Source: Vicingaceae bacterium (GTDB taxonomy: Bacteria > Bacteroidota > Bacteroidia > Flavobacteriales_E > Vicingaceae). From it: a stretch of DNA of 64,000 bases. Below the pieces are notes generated by a model. It was not told the origin of the DNA and made no database searches. It saw only the letters and a list, made by a program, of their open reading frames with translations. This document shows, piece after piece, positions 6,928 to 17,722 of this stretch (its first letter is position 1; every line of letters begins with the position of its first letter). The DNA is taken from assembly GCA_028245195.1 (NCBI GenBank), contig JAOKCF010000010.1, positions 1 to 64,000 on the forward strand. The letters run 5' to 3'. The translations under genes were made by a program, and so were the position numbers.

Positions 6928-7920
6928 ATGAAGGTTAAAATATTAGTTATTCGATTTAGCTCAATTGGGGATATTGTTCTTACTACTCCTGTAATTCGCT
7001 GCTTAAAAAAGCAATTAGATGGGGAAGTTGAAATTCACTACCTTACTAAGATTAGTTATAAAAGCCTACTCGAAAACAACCCTTATGTAACTAAGATTCA
7101 TTCGATTGAAAAAAGTACAAATGAGGTAATTGAAGAGTTGCAAAACGAAGCATTTGATTATGTAGTGGATTTACATAAAAATTTGCGCTCTAGCAGAGTA
7201 AAACGAAAACTAGGAGGGCTTTCTTTTTCTTTCGATAAACTCAATTGGCAGAAATGGTTATTGGTAAATTTCAAGATAAATCGAATGCCAAAAATTCACA
7301 TTGTTGATCGATACTTGCAATCTGTTAAAGCATTAGGTGTTAAAAACGATGAAGAAGGACTCGATTACTTTCTACCAGAAGGGATCGAGGAGGGACAGCT
7401 TCTTCCGGAAGGTTTTTCTAAAACGTATGTAGCTATAGTCCTTGGAGCCACTCATGCAACCAAACGTCTTCCCGACAGTAAGTTCAGAGATTTAGTGACT
7501 GCCGTAAAACAACCAATCGTTTTAATCGGAGGAAAGGAAGGCATCCATCTTGGTACTAAACTTGGAGAAATAGATTCGAAGAAGATTTTCAATGCAGCAG
7601 GTAAAATGACTTTGAATGAGTCTGCTGTATTACTGAAGCAAGCTTCTGCAGTTATAACTCACGATACCGGAATGATGCACATTGCCGCTGCATTTCAGAA
7701 AAAAATTATTTCAATTTGGGGAAATACGGTGCCCGACTTTGGCATGTATCCTTACCTCAATAAAGAAAACAGAAGCACATTCAAGGTAATTGAAAATAAC
7801 AATCTAAATTGTCGTCCTTGCTCTAAAATTGGTTTCGACAAGTGTCCAAAAGGGCATTTTAAGTGCATGGAGGAGTTAAATTTAAACATTATAAGTAAAT
7901 TTGTTAAGCAAGAAAAATAA
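6928..7920 (+). CDS. Glycosyltransferase family 9 (heptosyltransferase-like)
   Basis: The preferred start is ATG 6928, giving MKVKILVIRFSSIGDIVLTTP, the typical GT9 opening; an upstream ATG at 6880 adds 16 non-conserved residues. From 6928 the protein has 330 residues. The C-terminal half contains GATHATKRLP, VLIGGKEG, HDTGMMHIAAAF and SIWGNTVPDFGMYPY, the nucleotide-sugar binding blocks of LPS heptosyltransferases. A Cys-rich tail (CRPCSKIGFDKCPKGHFKCM) is common in Bacteroidota members. The likely role is adding a sugar to the LPS core or another surface glycan at the cytoplasmic face. It is divergent from tatD. The donor sugar cannot be told from sequence. Confidence 0.88.
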   Translation: MKVKILVIRFSSIGDIVLTTPVIRCLKKQLDGEVEIHYLTKISYKSLLENNPYVTKIHSIEKSTNEVIEELQNEAFDYVVDLHKNLRSSRVKRKLGGLSFSFDKLNWQKWLLVNFKINRMPKIHIVDRYLQSVKALGVKNDEEGLDYFLPEGIEEGQLLPEGFSKTYVAIVLGATHATKRLPDSKFRDLVTAVKQPIVLIGGKEGIHLGTKLGEIDSKKIFNAAGKMTLNESAVLLKQASAVITHDTGMMHIAAAFQKKIISIWGNTVPDFGMYPYLNKENRSTFKVIENNNLNCRPCSKIGFDKCPKGHFKCMEELNLNIISKFVKQEK

Positions 7921-7943
7921 ATTAATTGAGCCAGATTCGATTT

Positions 7944-8814
7944 ATGTATTCCTTACTATTCGGTCTATTAATCGTATTCAACGGTTGTAAAAAAGAAAAT
8001 GAAGATGACATTTTTGTTCGCGAAACAAACATAAAAAAATCTAATGTTAAGTACTCATTTTTTGCTGCTGGTCATACATATGGCAGTTCCTCTAATCATA
8101 TTTATAGCATGCACACTCCTTTTGTGCAGCACATTCCTTTTAAAACAACTATCCAAATATGAGATTAGGAGTTTTAAACGGAGATGCGGTTCCAATTGCA
8201 ACCGCTGCTTATTGGGACTCTGCCCAATTAACAATATCGAAATTTAATTTTCCTATTTATATTGCTGCGGGCAATCATGACAGGGGACCCGAATTTAGAA
8301 ATCGATCCCCGAGAGATTTCTACTCGTTTGTTCTGGAGAACGACCTCTTCATTGTTTTAAATCCAAATAAATGGAACATTGACGGGGATCAAAAAGATTT
8401 TCTTGTTCAAACTATTCAAAGCAACTAGAATGATTCAAACAATATCTTTCTATTTTGTCATGAATTAATTTGGTGGGCTCCCGACAATAAATTTGGGAAC
8501 ATAGAAATTAATTATCGCCCTCATTATCCAGGAAGCTCAAATTTCCACACTGAAGTAAAACCAATTCTAGATACTTTACCAAATGAGGTTTTTTTTTGCA
8601 GGCGATTTACACAGCAAATGTGCATGCATATATGTATTACAAAGAGGGCAATATAACCCTTATTGGAAGCGGCATGGGAAGTGGAGTAAATGACAACATT
8701 ATTGCAGTTGACGTAAACATAGATGGTAGTATAAATTACAACTTACTTGTGTTAAATTCAGGCCAGCCGAATGAATTAGCTGACCTCGAAAACTTCCTAT
8801 TACCTTTATTTTAA
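7944..8814 (+). pseudogene. Broken metallophosphoesterase lipoprotein gene
   Basis: ATG 7944 begins a lipoprotein signal peptide with lipobox IVFNGC. After AAGHTYG the reading frame is lost near 8140-8150, then resumes with MRLGVLNGD, ATAAYWDSA and FPIYIAAGNHDRGPEF, the GNHD metal-binding block of calcineurin-like phosphoesterases. A TAG at 8426-8428 interrupts it, but the same frame continues with FLFCHELIWWAPDN. At least two more frameshifts occur near 8588-8610, one at a run of nine T, before NITLIGSGMGSGVNDNII. At least four lesions make this a pseudogene. It follows the GT9 gene after 23 bases and ends converging on the thioesterase gene. Confidence 0.85.
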
Positions 8815-9317
8815 CCAAAAAGCGCTTTCAACTCTGTTGCTGCTTCAGGTTTCATTTTACCAGCAAGGATTAAACTTAATTGCCTTCTTCTTAGGGCTCC
8901 GGCATACCGTTCTTTCTCTAAATCTGTTTCTGCTATTAACTCAGGAACCTCTATGGGGCTGCCATTTTGATCCACTGCTACAAAAGTATAAATGGCCTCA
9001 TTTGATTTTTTCTTTGTTCCGTTTGGCAAATCGATATACACATCTAAGTAAACTTCCATGGAAGATGTAAATGCTCTAGAAATTTTTGCTTCAATGGTAA
9101 CAACATCGCCCAGCCTAATTGGCTGATTAAATGACACGTTATTTACAGATGCTGTAACCACAACACGTCTTGAGTGACGTTGAGCTGAGATACCCGCAGT
9201 TATGTCCATCCAACTTAATAGTTGACCTCCCATAAGGTTTGTCAAAACATTGGTGTCGTTTGGTAAAACAATTTTAGATGTTTGGGCAAATGTTTCTGCT
9301 GCGATTCTAGCTTTCAT
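8811..9317 (-). CDS. Acyl-CoA thioesterase, hotdog fold (YciA-like)
   Basis: ATG 9317 gives a 168-residue protein beginning MKARIAAETFAQTSKIVLPNDTN; a TTG six codons upstream is less likely. The hotdog core has LPNDTNVLTNLMGGQLLSWMDI (the catalytic Asn/Asp helix), SVNNVSFNQPIRLGDVVTIEAK and a C-terminal helical tail. Enzymes of this family hydrolyse short to medium acyl-CoA thioesters in the cytoplasm. The gene converges on, and overlaps by four bases, the dead metallophosphoesterase gene. Confidence 0.88.
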   Translation of the reverse strand: MKARIAAETFAQTSKIVLPNDTNVLTNLMGGQLLSWMDITAGISAQRHSRRVVVTASVNNVSFNQPIRLGDVVTIEAKISRAFTSSMEVYLDVYIDLPNGTKKKSNEAIYTFVAVDQNGSPIEVPELIAETDLEKERYAGALRRRQLSLILAGKMKPEAATELKALFG

Positions 9318-9386
9318 ACCTTTATTTTTGAGCAAGTAAAAGTACGTAAGATGGCGTATGAATGTTCCTGTAAAACTGTTTTTCGA

Positions 9387-10451
9387 CTAAAACTGTTTAG
9401 CTAGTAGCCAAGCAGCTTTATTTTCATTCGATTTAACTTTTGAAAGTAAGGCCCTTGCATCGCTGTCTGATACAAAGCTACCAAAGCTAACAGCATGCAG
9501 GTTTTTAAACTGGCCCAATAATAGGGCATCGTAACCCTTGTTAATTAGCTTTTTAACTAATCTTTCAGCATTACGTTTACTCGAAAAACAACCCCCCATT
9601 ACATGATACTTTAGGTCTTGCCTTAATTTTTCATTGTCAACTTTGGTATTGTCAACTTTTGGCTCCACCTTTTCAGTTCTGTTATCTACCCAAATATTAG
9701 TTATTTCTGTTGGGGAAATGGTATATTGAAAAATACCTTCCACCAGTTTTAACTCTTCTACTTTACCATTGAACTCCGTAAAATCAGTTGCTTTTCGCTC
9801 CTCGAACGAGGAAGCCTCTTTATCTATATTAAATAAATTAGAATACTGAATAGCAGATGTATCTAATACATTAAACTGCAAATTCAAAAAATAGGCTCCG
9901 ATAAATAAAACTAGGAGCATTGCTGCCGCTGGCCAAAAAATAGAACGCCGTTTCTTCTCTCCCACTTTAGCAATCGGAATAACTTTTTTAATCTCTTTCT
10001 GAATTCGCTGCTCTGCTCCTGCCCTTAAAATAGGCTGAACTCTCATAGAACTTAAACCAAAGGAATCTAACAGAAAGTCATTCTTTTCCTCAGCAATAAA
10101 TTGAATATTCCCTTCTGGGTCTAAAAATAGAGTTCCAACTTTTTCAATTTTAATCTTATCCCCCTTGTTTAACCCTTCAATCGATTGATCCACAAAAGCT
10201 TTAATTAATTCGTTTGCTTCACTATAACTCAAGCTTTGTTTTTCAGCAATATGGCTACTTAAAAGACCATCGTTATTCTTCAAATTTTTATTAAAGGAAA
10301 TTTGTTTTGAGGGAGGATTGATTTTATGTTGAATGGGTTGAATCTTCGCAGCCGCGTAGTTCGCTACAAAACCTCCAAAATCAGAAATTACAACACAGTC
10401 ATAGCTGTAAAGTAAATCGGAAATGTACAGGTCAATCTTGATGTTTTGCAT
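9387..10451 (-). CDS. HU-CCDC81 and SPOR domain membrane protein
   Basis: The 354-residue protein has two N-terminal HU/CCDC81-like segments (about residues 1-55 and 60-130; ISDFGGFVANY and KGDKIKIEKVGTLFLD are the recognisable strands). A single transmembrane helix follows at about 170-190, then a low-complexity linker, and a C-terminal SPOR domain at about 280-350 (YHVMGGCFSSKRNAERLV). SPOR domains bind denuded peptidoglycan at division sites. The HU-like part is cytoplasmic, so the protein could link nucleoid or cytoplasmic factors to septal wall (inference). The architecture is typical of, and largely confined to, Bacteroidota. A VDNTKVDN short repeat lies in the linker. Confidence 0.87.
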   Translation of the reverse strand: MQNIKIDLYISDLLYSYDCVVISDFGGFVANYAAAKIQPIQHKINPPSKQISFNKNLKNNDGLLSSHIAEKQSLSYSEANELIKAFVDQSIEGLNKGDKIKIEKVGTLFLDPEGNIQFIAEEKNDFLLDSFGLSSMRVQPILRAGAEQRIQKEIKKVIPIAKVGEKKRRSIFWPAAAMLLVLFIGAYFLNLQFNVLDTSAIQYSNLFNIDKEASSFEERKATDFTEFNGKVEELKLVEGIFQYTISPTEITNIWVDNRTEKVEPKVDNTKVDNEKLRQDLKYHVMGGCFSSKRNAERLVKKLINKGYDALLLGQFKNLHAVSFGSFVSDSDARALLSKVKSNENKAAWLLAKQF

Positions 10452-10477
10452 ATAATGCGAAGGTATTTAAAAATGGA

Positions 10478-10502
10478 GAATGATGAATGATGAATGATGA
10501 AT
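10478..10502. repeat. 7-bp tandem repeat GAATGAT x3.6
   Basis: Three complete copies of GAATGAT and a partial fourth lie in the intergenic gap between the HU/SPOR gene and kdsB. Copy-number change here would alter spacing upstream of the HU/SPOR gene without touching a coding region. Confidence 0.85.
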
Positions 10503-10563
10503 TTTTATAAAATTATTTTTTCAGTTCCTAGTTTTTTAATCAAACATATCGATCAACCAAGTC

Positions 10564-11295
10564 CTAATTTATTAGTTCCTCTAGGTCGTCTGGAGTATCT
10601 ATTGAAAAGGCTTCTTCTTCGGTAATTGCCGTCTTTATTCGGTATCCATTTTCAATCCAGCGAAGTTGTTCTAAGTTTTCTGCTTTTTCCAACCTACTTG
10701 GTTTTAAATTACATATTTCTTTGAGCGTTTCAAATCGATACGCGTACATGCCAATATGCTTATAAAAATTGAATACTTCATTCCAATTCTCCTTTTCTAC
10801 CCCTAGTAAATATGGAATACATTGACGGCTAAACAAAATTGCAAAATCATCGTCATCCAACACCACCTTGGGCTTGTTGGGATCCCACAAGGTCTTGGCA
10901 TCTTCAATAAGTTTGACTAAGGTTGCTATTTCTGTGTTTTCTTGCGTAAAACAGCTTAAAATCAAGTCAATTTGAGATGGCGAAATAAAAGGTTCATCAC
11001 CTTGAATATTGACCACAACATCAAATTCAATTTCCATTTGAAGGGCAGCATCTAAACACCTATCTGTTCCGCTTTGATGATTTTCAGAAGTCATAACTAC
11101 TTCTCCGTTAAACGTTTTAACGACATCGAAAATTCGTTGATCGTCGGTGGCAACCACTACATGATCTAGCGCAGTTGATTTTTTTGCTTGTTCGTAAACC
11201 CGTTGAATCATAGATTTGCCCTTGATTTCTACTAAAGGTTTAGCAGGAAATCGAGTAGAAGCATATCTTGCAGGAATTATTCCAATTGAGCGCAT
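10564..11295 (-). CDS. kdsB: 3-deoxy-manno-octulosonate cytidylyltransferase
   Basis: This 243-residue enzyme activates Kdo with CTP to CMP-Kdo for lipid A-core assembly. Diagnostic blocks are IGIIPARYASTRFPAKPL (residues 4-21), SENHQSGTDR (70-79) and NIQGDEPFI (96-104, Mg/CTP site), ending with AFSIDTPDDLEEL. Length is normal for the family. It is the clearest sign of Kdo-type LPS in this organism. It lies about 110 bases upstream of the HU/SPOR gene in the same direction and probably has its own promoter. Confidence 0.95.
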   Translation of the reverse strand: MRSIGIIPARYASTRFPAKPLVEIKGKSMIQRVYEQAKKSTALDHVVVATDDQRIFDVVKTFNGEVVMTSENHQSGTDRCLDAALQMEIEFDVVVNIQGDEPFISPSQIDLILSCFTQENTEIATLVKLIEDAKTLWDPNKPKVVLDDDDFAILFSRQCIPYLLGVEKENWNEVFNFYKHIGMYAYRFETLKEICNLKPSRLEKAENLEQLRWIENGYRIKTAITEEEAFSIDTPDDLEELIN

Positions 11296-11348
11296 GTTTC
11301 AATACTTTTAACGAATGTAATAACTATTTACTTGAAATCCTTGAATGA

Positions 11349-11582
11349 AGAAGAGTTAAAGTATTCCCAAATCCATTCAACAAAATAATTACAATTGAAT
11401 TAAGCGACTCAAGTATTCGAAAATTACTTAGATTGTATTCAATCGACGGCAGACTAATTATCGAAAAACACGTTTCTAGCAGTTTTGATATTAACACTGC
11501 CGGTTTAACTAGCGGATTGTACTTTTTTCAAGTAATTCAAAATGGACAAATTGTTGTTTCACAAAAATTGGTGAAAGAATAG
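11349..11582 (+). pseudogene. Orphan T9SS C-terminal sorting domain
   Basis: In the gap between kdsB and gdhA an open frame with no start codon (preceded by TGA at 11346-11348) encodes about 77 residues: VKVFPNPFNKIITIEL, then LYSIDGRLI and AGLTSGLYFFQVI, ending KLVKE and TAG at 580-582 of the 11-kb block. This is a type A T9SS sorting domain (VFPNP start, GLYF strand, KxVK end). The cargo domain it should follow is absent, so it is the 3' remnant of a deleted secreted-protein gene. The remainder of 11296-11707 holds the gdhA promoter. Confidence 0.8.
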
Positions 11583-11659
11583 TCAGAATACAATTTATCC
11601 CTTTTATTAAGATCAGAAGTTGACTGCACATACTTGTAATAATGAATAATTAAATTATT

Positions 11660-11667
11660 TACATTTG
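11660..11667 (+). promoter_or_regulatory. -7 box TACATTTG for gdhA
   Basis: TACATTTG matches TAnnTTTG exactly and lies 40 bases before the gdhA ATG at 11708, giving a leader of about 35 bases. No good -33 TTTG is found at consensus spacing. Confidence 0.6.
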
Positions 11668-11695
11668 CTCTTAGAAATTAACAGAAATAATATAA

Positions 11696-13072
<1,377 letters not shown>

Positions 13073-13091
13073 TCGTAAACATTAATTATTT

Positions 13092-13131
13092 AAAAAAGCC
13101 CCAAGCTATAAAATAGCTTGGGGCTTTTTTG
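13092..13131. terminator. Bidirectional terminator between gdhA and the LOG gene
   Basis: GCCCCAAGCTAT and ATAGCTTGGGGC form a 12-bp perfect stem with a short AT loop, flanked by A and T runs. It ends gdhA (rightward) and the uvrA-LOG unit (leftward). Confidence 0.95.
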
Positions 13132-13148
13132 TGTCTCATTTTTACTCT

Positions 13149-13853
13149 CTACATATTCGGTTTTAACGTATACTTCTTATAGAAATTGTCTATGTGTTCT
13201 AACGCTTCATCTACATTGTCAGCAAGATAGAACAGATCAAGGTCAACAGCATTAATGTTTCCATTTGTTTCTAGAAGCGTTTCTTTAATCCAATCCAAAA
13301 GCCCACCCCAAAAGCTTTTACTCATTAAAACTATCGGGAATTTAGCAATCTTATTTGTCTGAATTAGGGTTAGAGCTTCAAAAAACTCATCCAAGGTTCC
13401 AAAACCTCCAGGGAGGACGACAAAACCCTGAGCGTACTTTACAAACATTAATTTTCTCGTAAAGAAATAATTAAAGTCTAAATTCTTATCTGGATCAATA
13501 TGCTCATTGTGAGACTGTTCAAATGGTAAATTAATATTCAGTCCAATCGACTTACCTCCTGCTCTTTGAGCACCTTTATTTGCCGCTTCCATAATTCCTG
13601 GGCCACCACCGGTAATCACTCCATAGCCCTTCTTGCAAATTTTATATGCTAATTCATCTGCAATTTTGTAATACTTGTGATCAGGTTTGGTTCTCGCAGA
13701 TCCAAAGATAGATACAGACGGTCCTATTTCAGATAGCTTTTCAAAACCCGTTACAAACTCTGACATGATTTTAAAAACGGCCCAAGAGTCGTTGCTTTTA
13801 ACCTCACTCCACTCTTTCTCCTCAAATTTTTCAATGATTCTCTTATCTCCCAT
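13149..13853 (-). CDS. LOG-family nucleotide monophosphate phosphoribohydrolase
   Basis: The 234-residue Rossmann-like protein contains TGGGPGIMEAANKGA (81-95) and LPGGFGTLDEFFE (147-159), the PGGxGTxxE signature of the LOG family, which releases the base from cytokinin- or purine-type nucleoside 5'-monophosphates. The true bacterial substrate in this clade is uncertain. The gene overlaps the uvrA 3' end by 11 bases, so it is translated downstream of uvrA. Confidence 0.9.
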   Translation of the reverse strand: MGDKRIIEKFEEKEWSEVKSNDSWAVFKIMSEFVTGFEKLSEIGPSVSIFGSARTKPDHKYYKIADELAYKICKKGYGVITGGGPGIMEAANKGAQRAGGKSIGLNINLPFEQSHNEHIDPDKNLDFNYFFTRKLMFVKYAQGFVVLPGGFGTLDEFFEALTLIQTNKIAKFPIVLMSKSFWGGLLDWIKETLLETNGNINAVDLDLFYLADNVDEALEHIDNFYKKYTLKPNM

Positions 13854-16707
13854 CTTTTAGTTCTTTTTTAAGGTACCTTGCCGTATGGCTGTATTTGTTC
13901 TTCGCTACTTGCTCTGGTGTTCCTTTCGCCATTATAGTTCCTCCATTCTTCCCTCCTTCGGGGCCCAAGTCTACAATATAATCAGAAACCTTGATCATAT
14001 CTAAGTTGTGCTCTATTATAAGAACAGTATTGCCCAAGTCTGCTAATTTATTTAACACTTTAAGAAGTATTCTAATATCTTCAAAATGCAACCCTGTAGT
14101 CGGTTCATCTAATATATAAAACGTATTCCCTGTATTTTTCTTCGCTAATTCGGTTGCTAATTTTACTCGTTGTGCTTCACCGCCTGAAAGTGTGGTTGAG
14201 GCTTGGCCTAAATGAATATACCCTAGTCCAACCTCTTGCAGAGTCTTAATTTTTAACAAGATAGAGGGTATGTGTTCAAAAAAGACTACTGCCTGATCAA
14301 CAGTCATGTTTAAAATATCAGAAATTGACTTGCTTTTATATCGTACCTCCAGAGTTTCTCTATTATAGCGTCGTCCTCTGCATTCCGGACACTCAACATA
14401 TACATCGGGAAGGAAATTCATTTCAATAGTTTGAACACCAGCTCCTTGGCACGTTTCGCAACGTCCACCTTTCACATTAAACGAAAACCTCCCTAGTTTG
14501 TACCCTCGAATTTTTGCCTCTGGCATATTAGCGAATAGCTTTCGAATGTCGGTAAAAACGTTCGTATAAGTTGCCGGGTTAGACCTTGGTGTTCTGCCAA
14601 TTGGAGATTGATCTATTTCAATAATTTTATCAAGCTGCTCAATCCCATAAATGGACTTGTATGGCATAGGGGTTCGCTTGCCGTTATAAATATAGTTGTT
14701 CAATATAGGATACAAGGTAGAATCAATTAGGGTAGACTTTCCACTGCCCGAAACTCCTGTCACACAAATCATTTTTCCTAAGGGGAGTTTCAAGTTAACA
14801 TCTTTCAGATTATTTCCAGTGGCTCCCTTAAGTTCAATAAATTGCCCATTCCCTTTTCTTCTGTTCTTTGGAATCTCTATTCTTATATCATTGTTTAGAT
14901 ATTGAGCTGTTATCGAATTTCCTCTTAACACATCTCCAGGAGTTCCTTGCTCAACAATTTTACCTCCATGAACTCCAGCTTTGGGTCCAATGTCAATTAT
15001 GTAGTCAGATGCAAGCATAATGTCTTTATCATGCTCCACAACAATGATTGAATTACCAATATCCCTTAAATTTTGCAGGGCTTCAATTAGTTGATTATTG
15101 TCTCTTTGATGCAAGCCAATACTGGGCTCATCTAAAATATAAAGTACTCCAACCAATTGAGACCCAATTTGAGTAGCCAGTCTAATTCGCTGAGCTTCTC
15201 CACCTGACAGTGTTTTTGCACTTCTGTTTAACGACAAGTAAGTTAGTCCTACATCTAATAAAAACTGAATTCTTGTCCGTATTTCCTTCAATACATCTCT
15301 CGCTATGACTAGCTCTCGTTTTGAATAATAACTTTCAATTTCCTCAAACCATTCAGCCAATTCATCCACATCCATAGAAGATAGGTCTGCAATATTTTTA
15401 TTCCCAATCTTAAAGAAAAGAGATTGCTTTTTTAATCTAGAACCATCGCACGAATCGCAAGGAACTTTGTTCATAAACTGTTCGGCCCATTTTCCAAGCT
15501 GCTTTGCCTTGTTCTCCTCGTACTGCCTATTTATAAAAGAAGTAACCCCTTCAAACTCGAAAGAGCATTTGGAAGAACCACTACCACTACCACTACCTAT
15601 CTTTTCTACTATAGTAATGGGAGAGTTTGTTCCCTGTAAAATAGTGCCCAGAACTTCTTCTGTTAAGTCTTGTATTGGCGTTGACAACTTAAATCCGAAA
15701 TGATGAAGTATTATTTCAACTTGTTTAAAAATCCATTTATTAGAGTAGTCGCCAAGTGGAAGTAATCCCCCAGCTTTAATTGATTTTTTCTCGTCTGGAA
15801 TAATTTTTTCTCTACTAACTTCTGCCACCTCACCCAAGCCATTGCACTTTTTACACGCTCCATAAGGGGAATTAAATGAAAATGTGTTAGGAGCAGGATC
15901 GTCGTAAGAAATTCCACTAGTTGGGCACATTAAATTGCGACTGAAAAATCTAGGATCTTGCTTTTCTTTCCCTTTTTCAATTACCATCAATACTCCTTTC
16001 CCATGTCTCATTGCTAAAGCGATGGCGTCTGAAATTCGATTTTTATCTTTCACATTCACCTGAATTCGATCCACCACAATTTCTATGTCGTGTGTTTTAT
16101 ATCGATCCACTTGCATGTTACGAGAAATATCCACAATGACACCGTTTACTCTAACTTTTATAAATCCCTGCTTTAGAATATTTTTAAACAGCTCTTTATA
16201 GTGCCCTTTCCTAGCCTTAATAACGGGAGCCAATAGAGTTATAGCCTTGCCTTCAAACTCCTTAATAATTAAGTTTAGTATCTCTTTGTCGGAGTATTTC
16301 ACCATCTTTTCTCCGGTAGTATATGAATAAGCTGTTGCCGTCTTAGAATAAAGTAGACGGAGAAAATCATAAATTTCAGTAATTGTGCCTACTGTAGATC
16401 TTGGATTTTTACTGACCGTTTTTTGTTCTATAGAAATGACAGGACTCAAGCCATTAATTTTATCAACGTCTGGTCGTTCTAGTGTTCCTAGGAACTGCCG
16501 AGCATATGACGCAAAACTTTCAACATAGCGACGCTGGCCTTCTGCATATATAGTATCGAAAGCAAGAGATGACTTTCCACTTCCACTTAGGCCAGTAATT
16601 ACAACTAGCTTCTCTCTTGGAATTTTTAAAGATATATTTTTAAGATTATGGACTCTTGCTCCCTCTATTTCAAGGGGTTCAACTGTTTCAAATGCTTCCT
16701 TGCTCAT
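13843..16707 (-). CDS. uvrA: Excinuclease ABC subunit A
   Basis: The 954-residue DNA-damage recognition ATPase has tandem ABC modules: Walker [10 protein letters not shown] (39-47) and GVSGSGKST near residue 650, with [12 protein letters not shown] and [12 protein letters not shown] signatures. The second zinc module (CETCQGAGV ... CPECRGRR) has all four Cys. The first, [10 protein letters not shown] ... CKKCNGLG, lacks one canonical Cys, a change I recall in other Bacteroidota. Near residues 370-378 lies a Gly-Ser run coded by a 6-bp repeat (15577-15597). With UvrB and UvrC it performs nucleotide excision repair. The LOG gene overlaps its end. Confidence 0.96.
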   Translation of the reverse strand: MSKEAFETVEPLEIEGARVHNLKNISLKIPREKLVVITGLSGSGKSSLAFDTIYAEGQRRYVESFASYARQFLGTLERPDVDKINGLSPVISIEQKTVSKNPRSTVGTITEIYDFLRLLYSKTATAYSYTTGEKMVKYSDKEILNLIIKEFEGKAITLLAPVIKARKGHYKELFKNILKQGFIKVRVNGVIVDISRNMQVDRYKTHDIEIVVDRIQVNVKDKNRISDAIALAMRHGKGVLMVIEKGKEKQDPRFFSRNLMCPTSGISYDDPAPNTFSFNSPYGACKKCNGLGEVAEVSREKIIPDEKKSIKAGGLLPLGDYSNKWIFKQVEIILHHFGFKLSTPIQDLTEEVLGTILQGTNSPITIVEKIGSGSGSGSSKCSFEFEGVTSFINRQYEENKAKQLGKWAEQFMNKVPCDSCDGSRLKKQSLFFKIGNKNIADLSSMDVDELAEWFEEIESYYSKRELVIARDVLKEIRTRIQFLLDVGLTYLSLNRSAKTLSGGEAQRIRLATQIGSQLVGVLYILDEPSIGLHQRDNNQLIEALQNLRDIGNSIIVVEHDKDIMLASDYIIDIGPKAGVHGGKIVEQGTPGDVLRGNSITAQYLNNDIRIEIPKNRRKGNGQFIELKGATGNNLKDVNLKLPLGKMICVTGVSGSGKSTLIDSTLYPILNNYIYNGKRTPMPYKSIYGIEQLDKIIEIDQSPIGRTPRSNPATYTNVFTDIRKLFANMPEAKIRGYKLGRFSFNVKGGRCETCQGAGVQTIEMNFLPDVYVECPECRGRRYNRETLEVRYKSKSISDILNMTVDQAVVFFEHIPSILLKIKTLQEVGLGYIHLGQASTTLSGGEAQRVKLATELAKKNTGNTFYILDEPTTGLHFEDIRILLKVLNKLADLGNTVLIIEHNLDMIKVSDYIVDLGPEGGKNGGTIMAKGTPEQVAKNKYSHTARYLKKELKDGR
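15577..15597. repeat. Hexanucleotide repeat inside uvrA coding a Gly-Ser run
   Basis: ACCACT is repeated about 3.5 times on the plus strand and encodes GSGSGSGS in UvrA. Because the unit is six bases, copy-number change would keep the frame and only lengthen or shorten a flexible loop. Confidence 0.9.
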
Positions 16708-16753
16708 ACTTATTTACGATTACTTAAGTAACAGCAAAAAATCAAATTTGTTA

Positions 16754-17722
16754 TCAATTTAACTCGTAATTCGTATTAGTTGGCAATTTAATTTCATAGC
16801 TGTTTTTTGAAGTATTGTTCAAATATGACTCTCTTAACCAAGGATTAAAATGCTTCAATATTTTATAGCTAATGTTATGCTGTTTCGCAAAATCTGCAAA
16901 GCTAGTTATTGTTGAATCTGCGCTAACAGTTTTATAATCCAACTCAGGGTATAAGTCAGCTTTCCGAATATTAAAGCCATATTTTTGGGGATTTTCAAAA
17001 ATATTCTTTATTGCTAAAATCCTAAACACATACCTTCCTGTTTCCTCAACAAGTAGTAAATCAAAATAACTTCCTGCCTTTTGCCGCTCTAATTCGATTG
17101 AAATTCTTCCCTTACCTGCATTGTATGATGCAGCAACTAAACCCCAATCTCCATATATATCATATGCGTCTTTTAAATAATGACAAGCAGCATTGGTAGC
17201 CTTTTCAATATGGTATCGCTCATCTACTTCCCCATTAATTTCTAAGCCATACTCTTTTCCAGTAGCTTTCATAAATTGCCAGTACCCTGCAGCTCCTGCC
17301 GGAGAGACGATGTTTTGCAAACCACTTTCTATTAAAGCCAAATACTTAAAATCATCTGGAATACCATTCTCCTTTAGAATCGGTTCAATTACCGGAAACC
17401 AACGATTTGCCTTTTTAAAGTACAAAATTGTGTTGGAATGAAAATAAGTATTGGAATGAATCTCTCGATCTAACCTTTCATAAACTTCCGGCTCTTCCAA
17501 AGGAACTTTTCCCCCAGCAAACTGAATTTCAGCAGGTGGCCTCAAAGAAAAAATCTGATACTCTTCTTCCATCTTTGATTGATGAAGAGCTTCCTCTTCA
17601 TCTTTATTAAAAGAGAAAGTGAACAATTGAATTAATCCAAAAAGGGCTAAAGGGATTAGTAGTAAATTAATTGATTTCAATAGGTTGTTTTGCTTCTTCA
17701 TCTTCTTTTGGTTTTTTTTCAA
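16754..17722 (-). CDS. Membrane-anchored lytic transglycosylase (MltD/SLT-like)
   Basis: The 322-residue protein starts with a basic segment and one transmembrane helix (about 18-37); ATG 17701 is an alternative start. The SLT domain at about 120-230 includes [11 protein letters not shown] with catalytic Glu132, [12 protein letters not shown] and [12 protein letters not shown]. The C-terminal 60 residues ([23 protein letters not shown]) look like a LysM-type glycan-binding module. It cleaves peptidoglycan glycan strands to 1,6-anhydro products at the periplasmic face. Its 5' end overlaps the 3' end of the dead wecA-like gene by 56 bases (35 from the second ATG). Confidence 0.9.
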   Translation of the reverse strand: MKKNQKKMKKQNNLLKSINLLLIPLALFGLIQLFTFSFNKDEEEALHQSKMEEEYQIFSLRPPAEIQFAGGKVPLEEPEVYERLDREIHSNTYFHSNTILYFKKANRWFPVIEPILKENGIPDDFKYLALIESGLQNIVSPAGAAGYWQFMKATGKEYGLEINGEVDERYHIEKATNAACHYLKDAYDIYGDWGLVAASYNAGKGRISIELERQKAGSYFDLLLVEETGRYVFRILAIKNIFENPQKYGFNIRKADLYPELDYKTVSADSTITSFADFAKQHNISYKILKHFNPWLRESYLNNTSKNSYEIKLPTNTNYELN

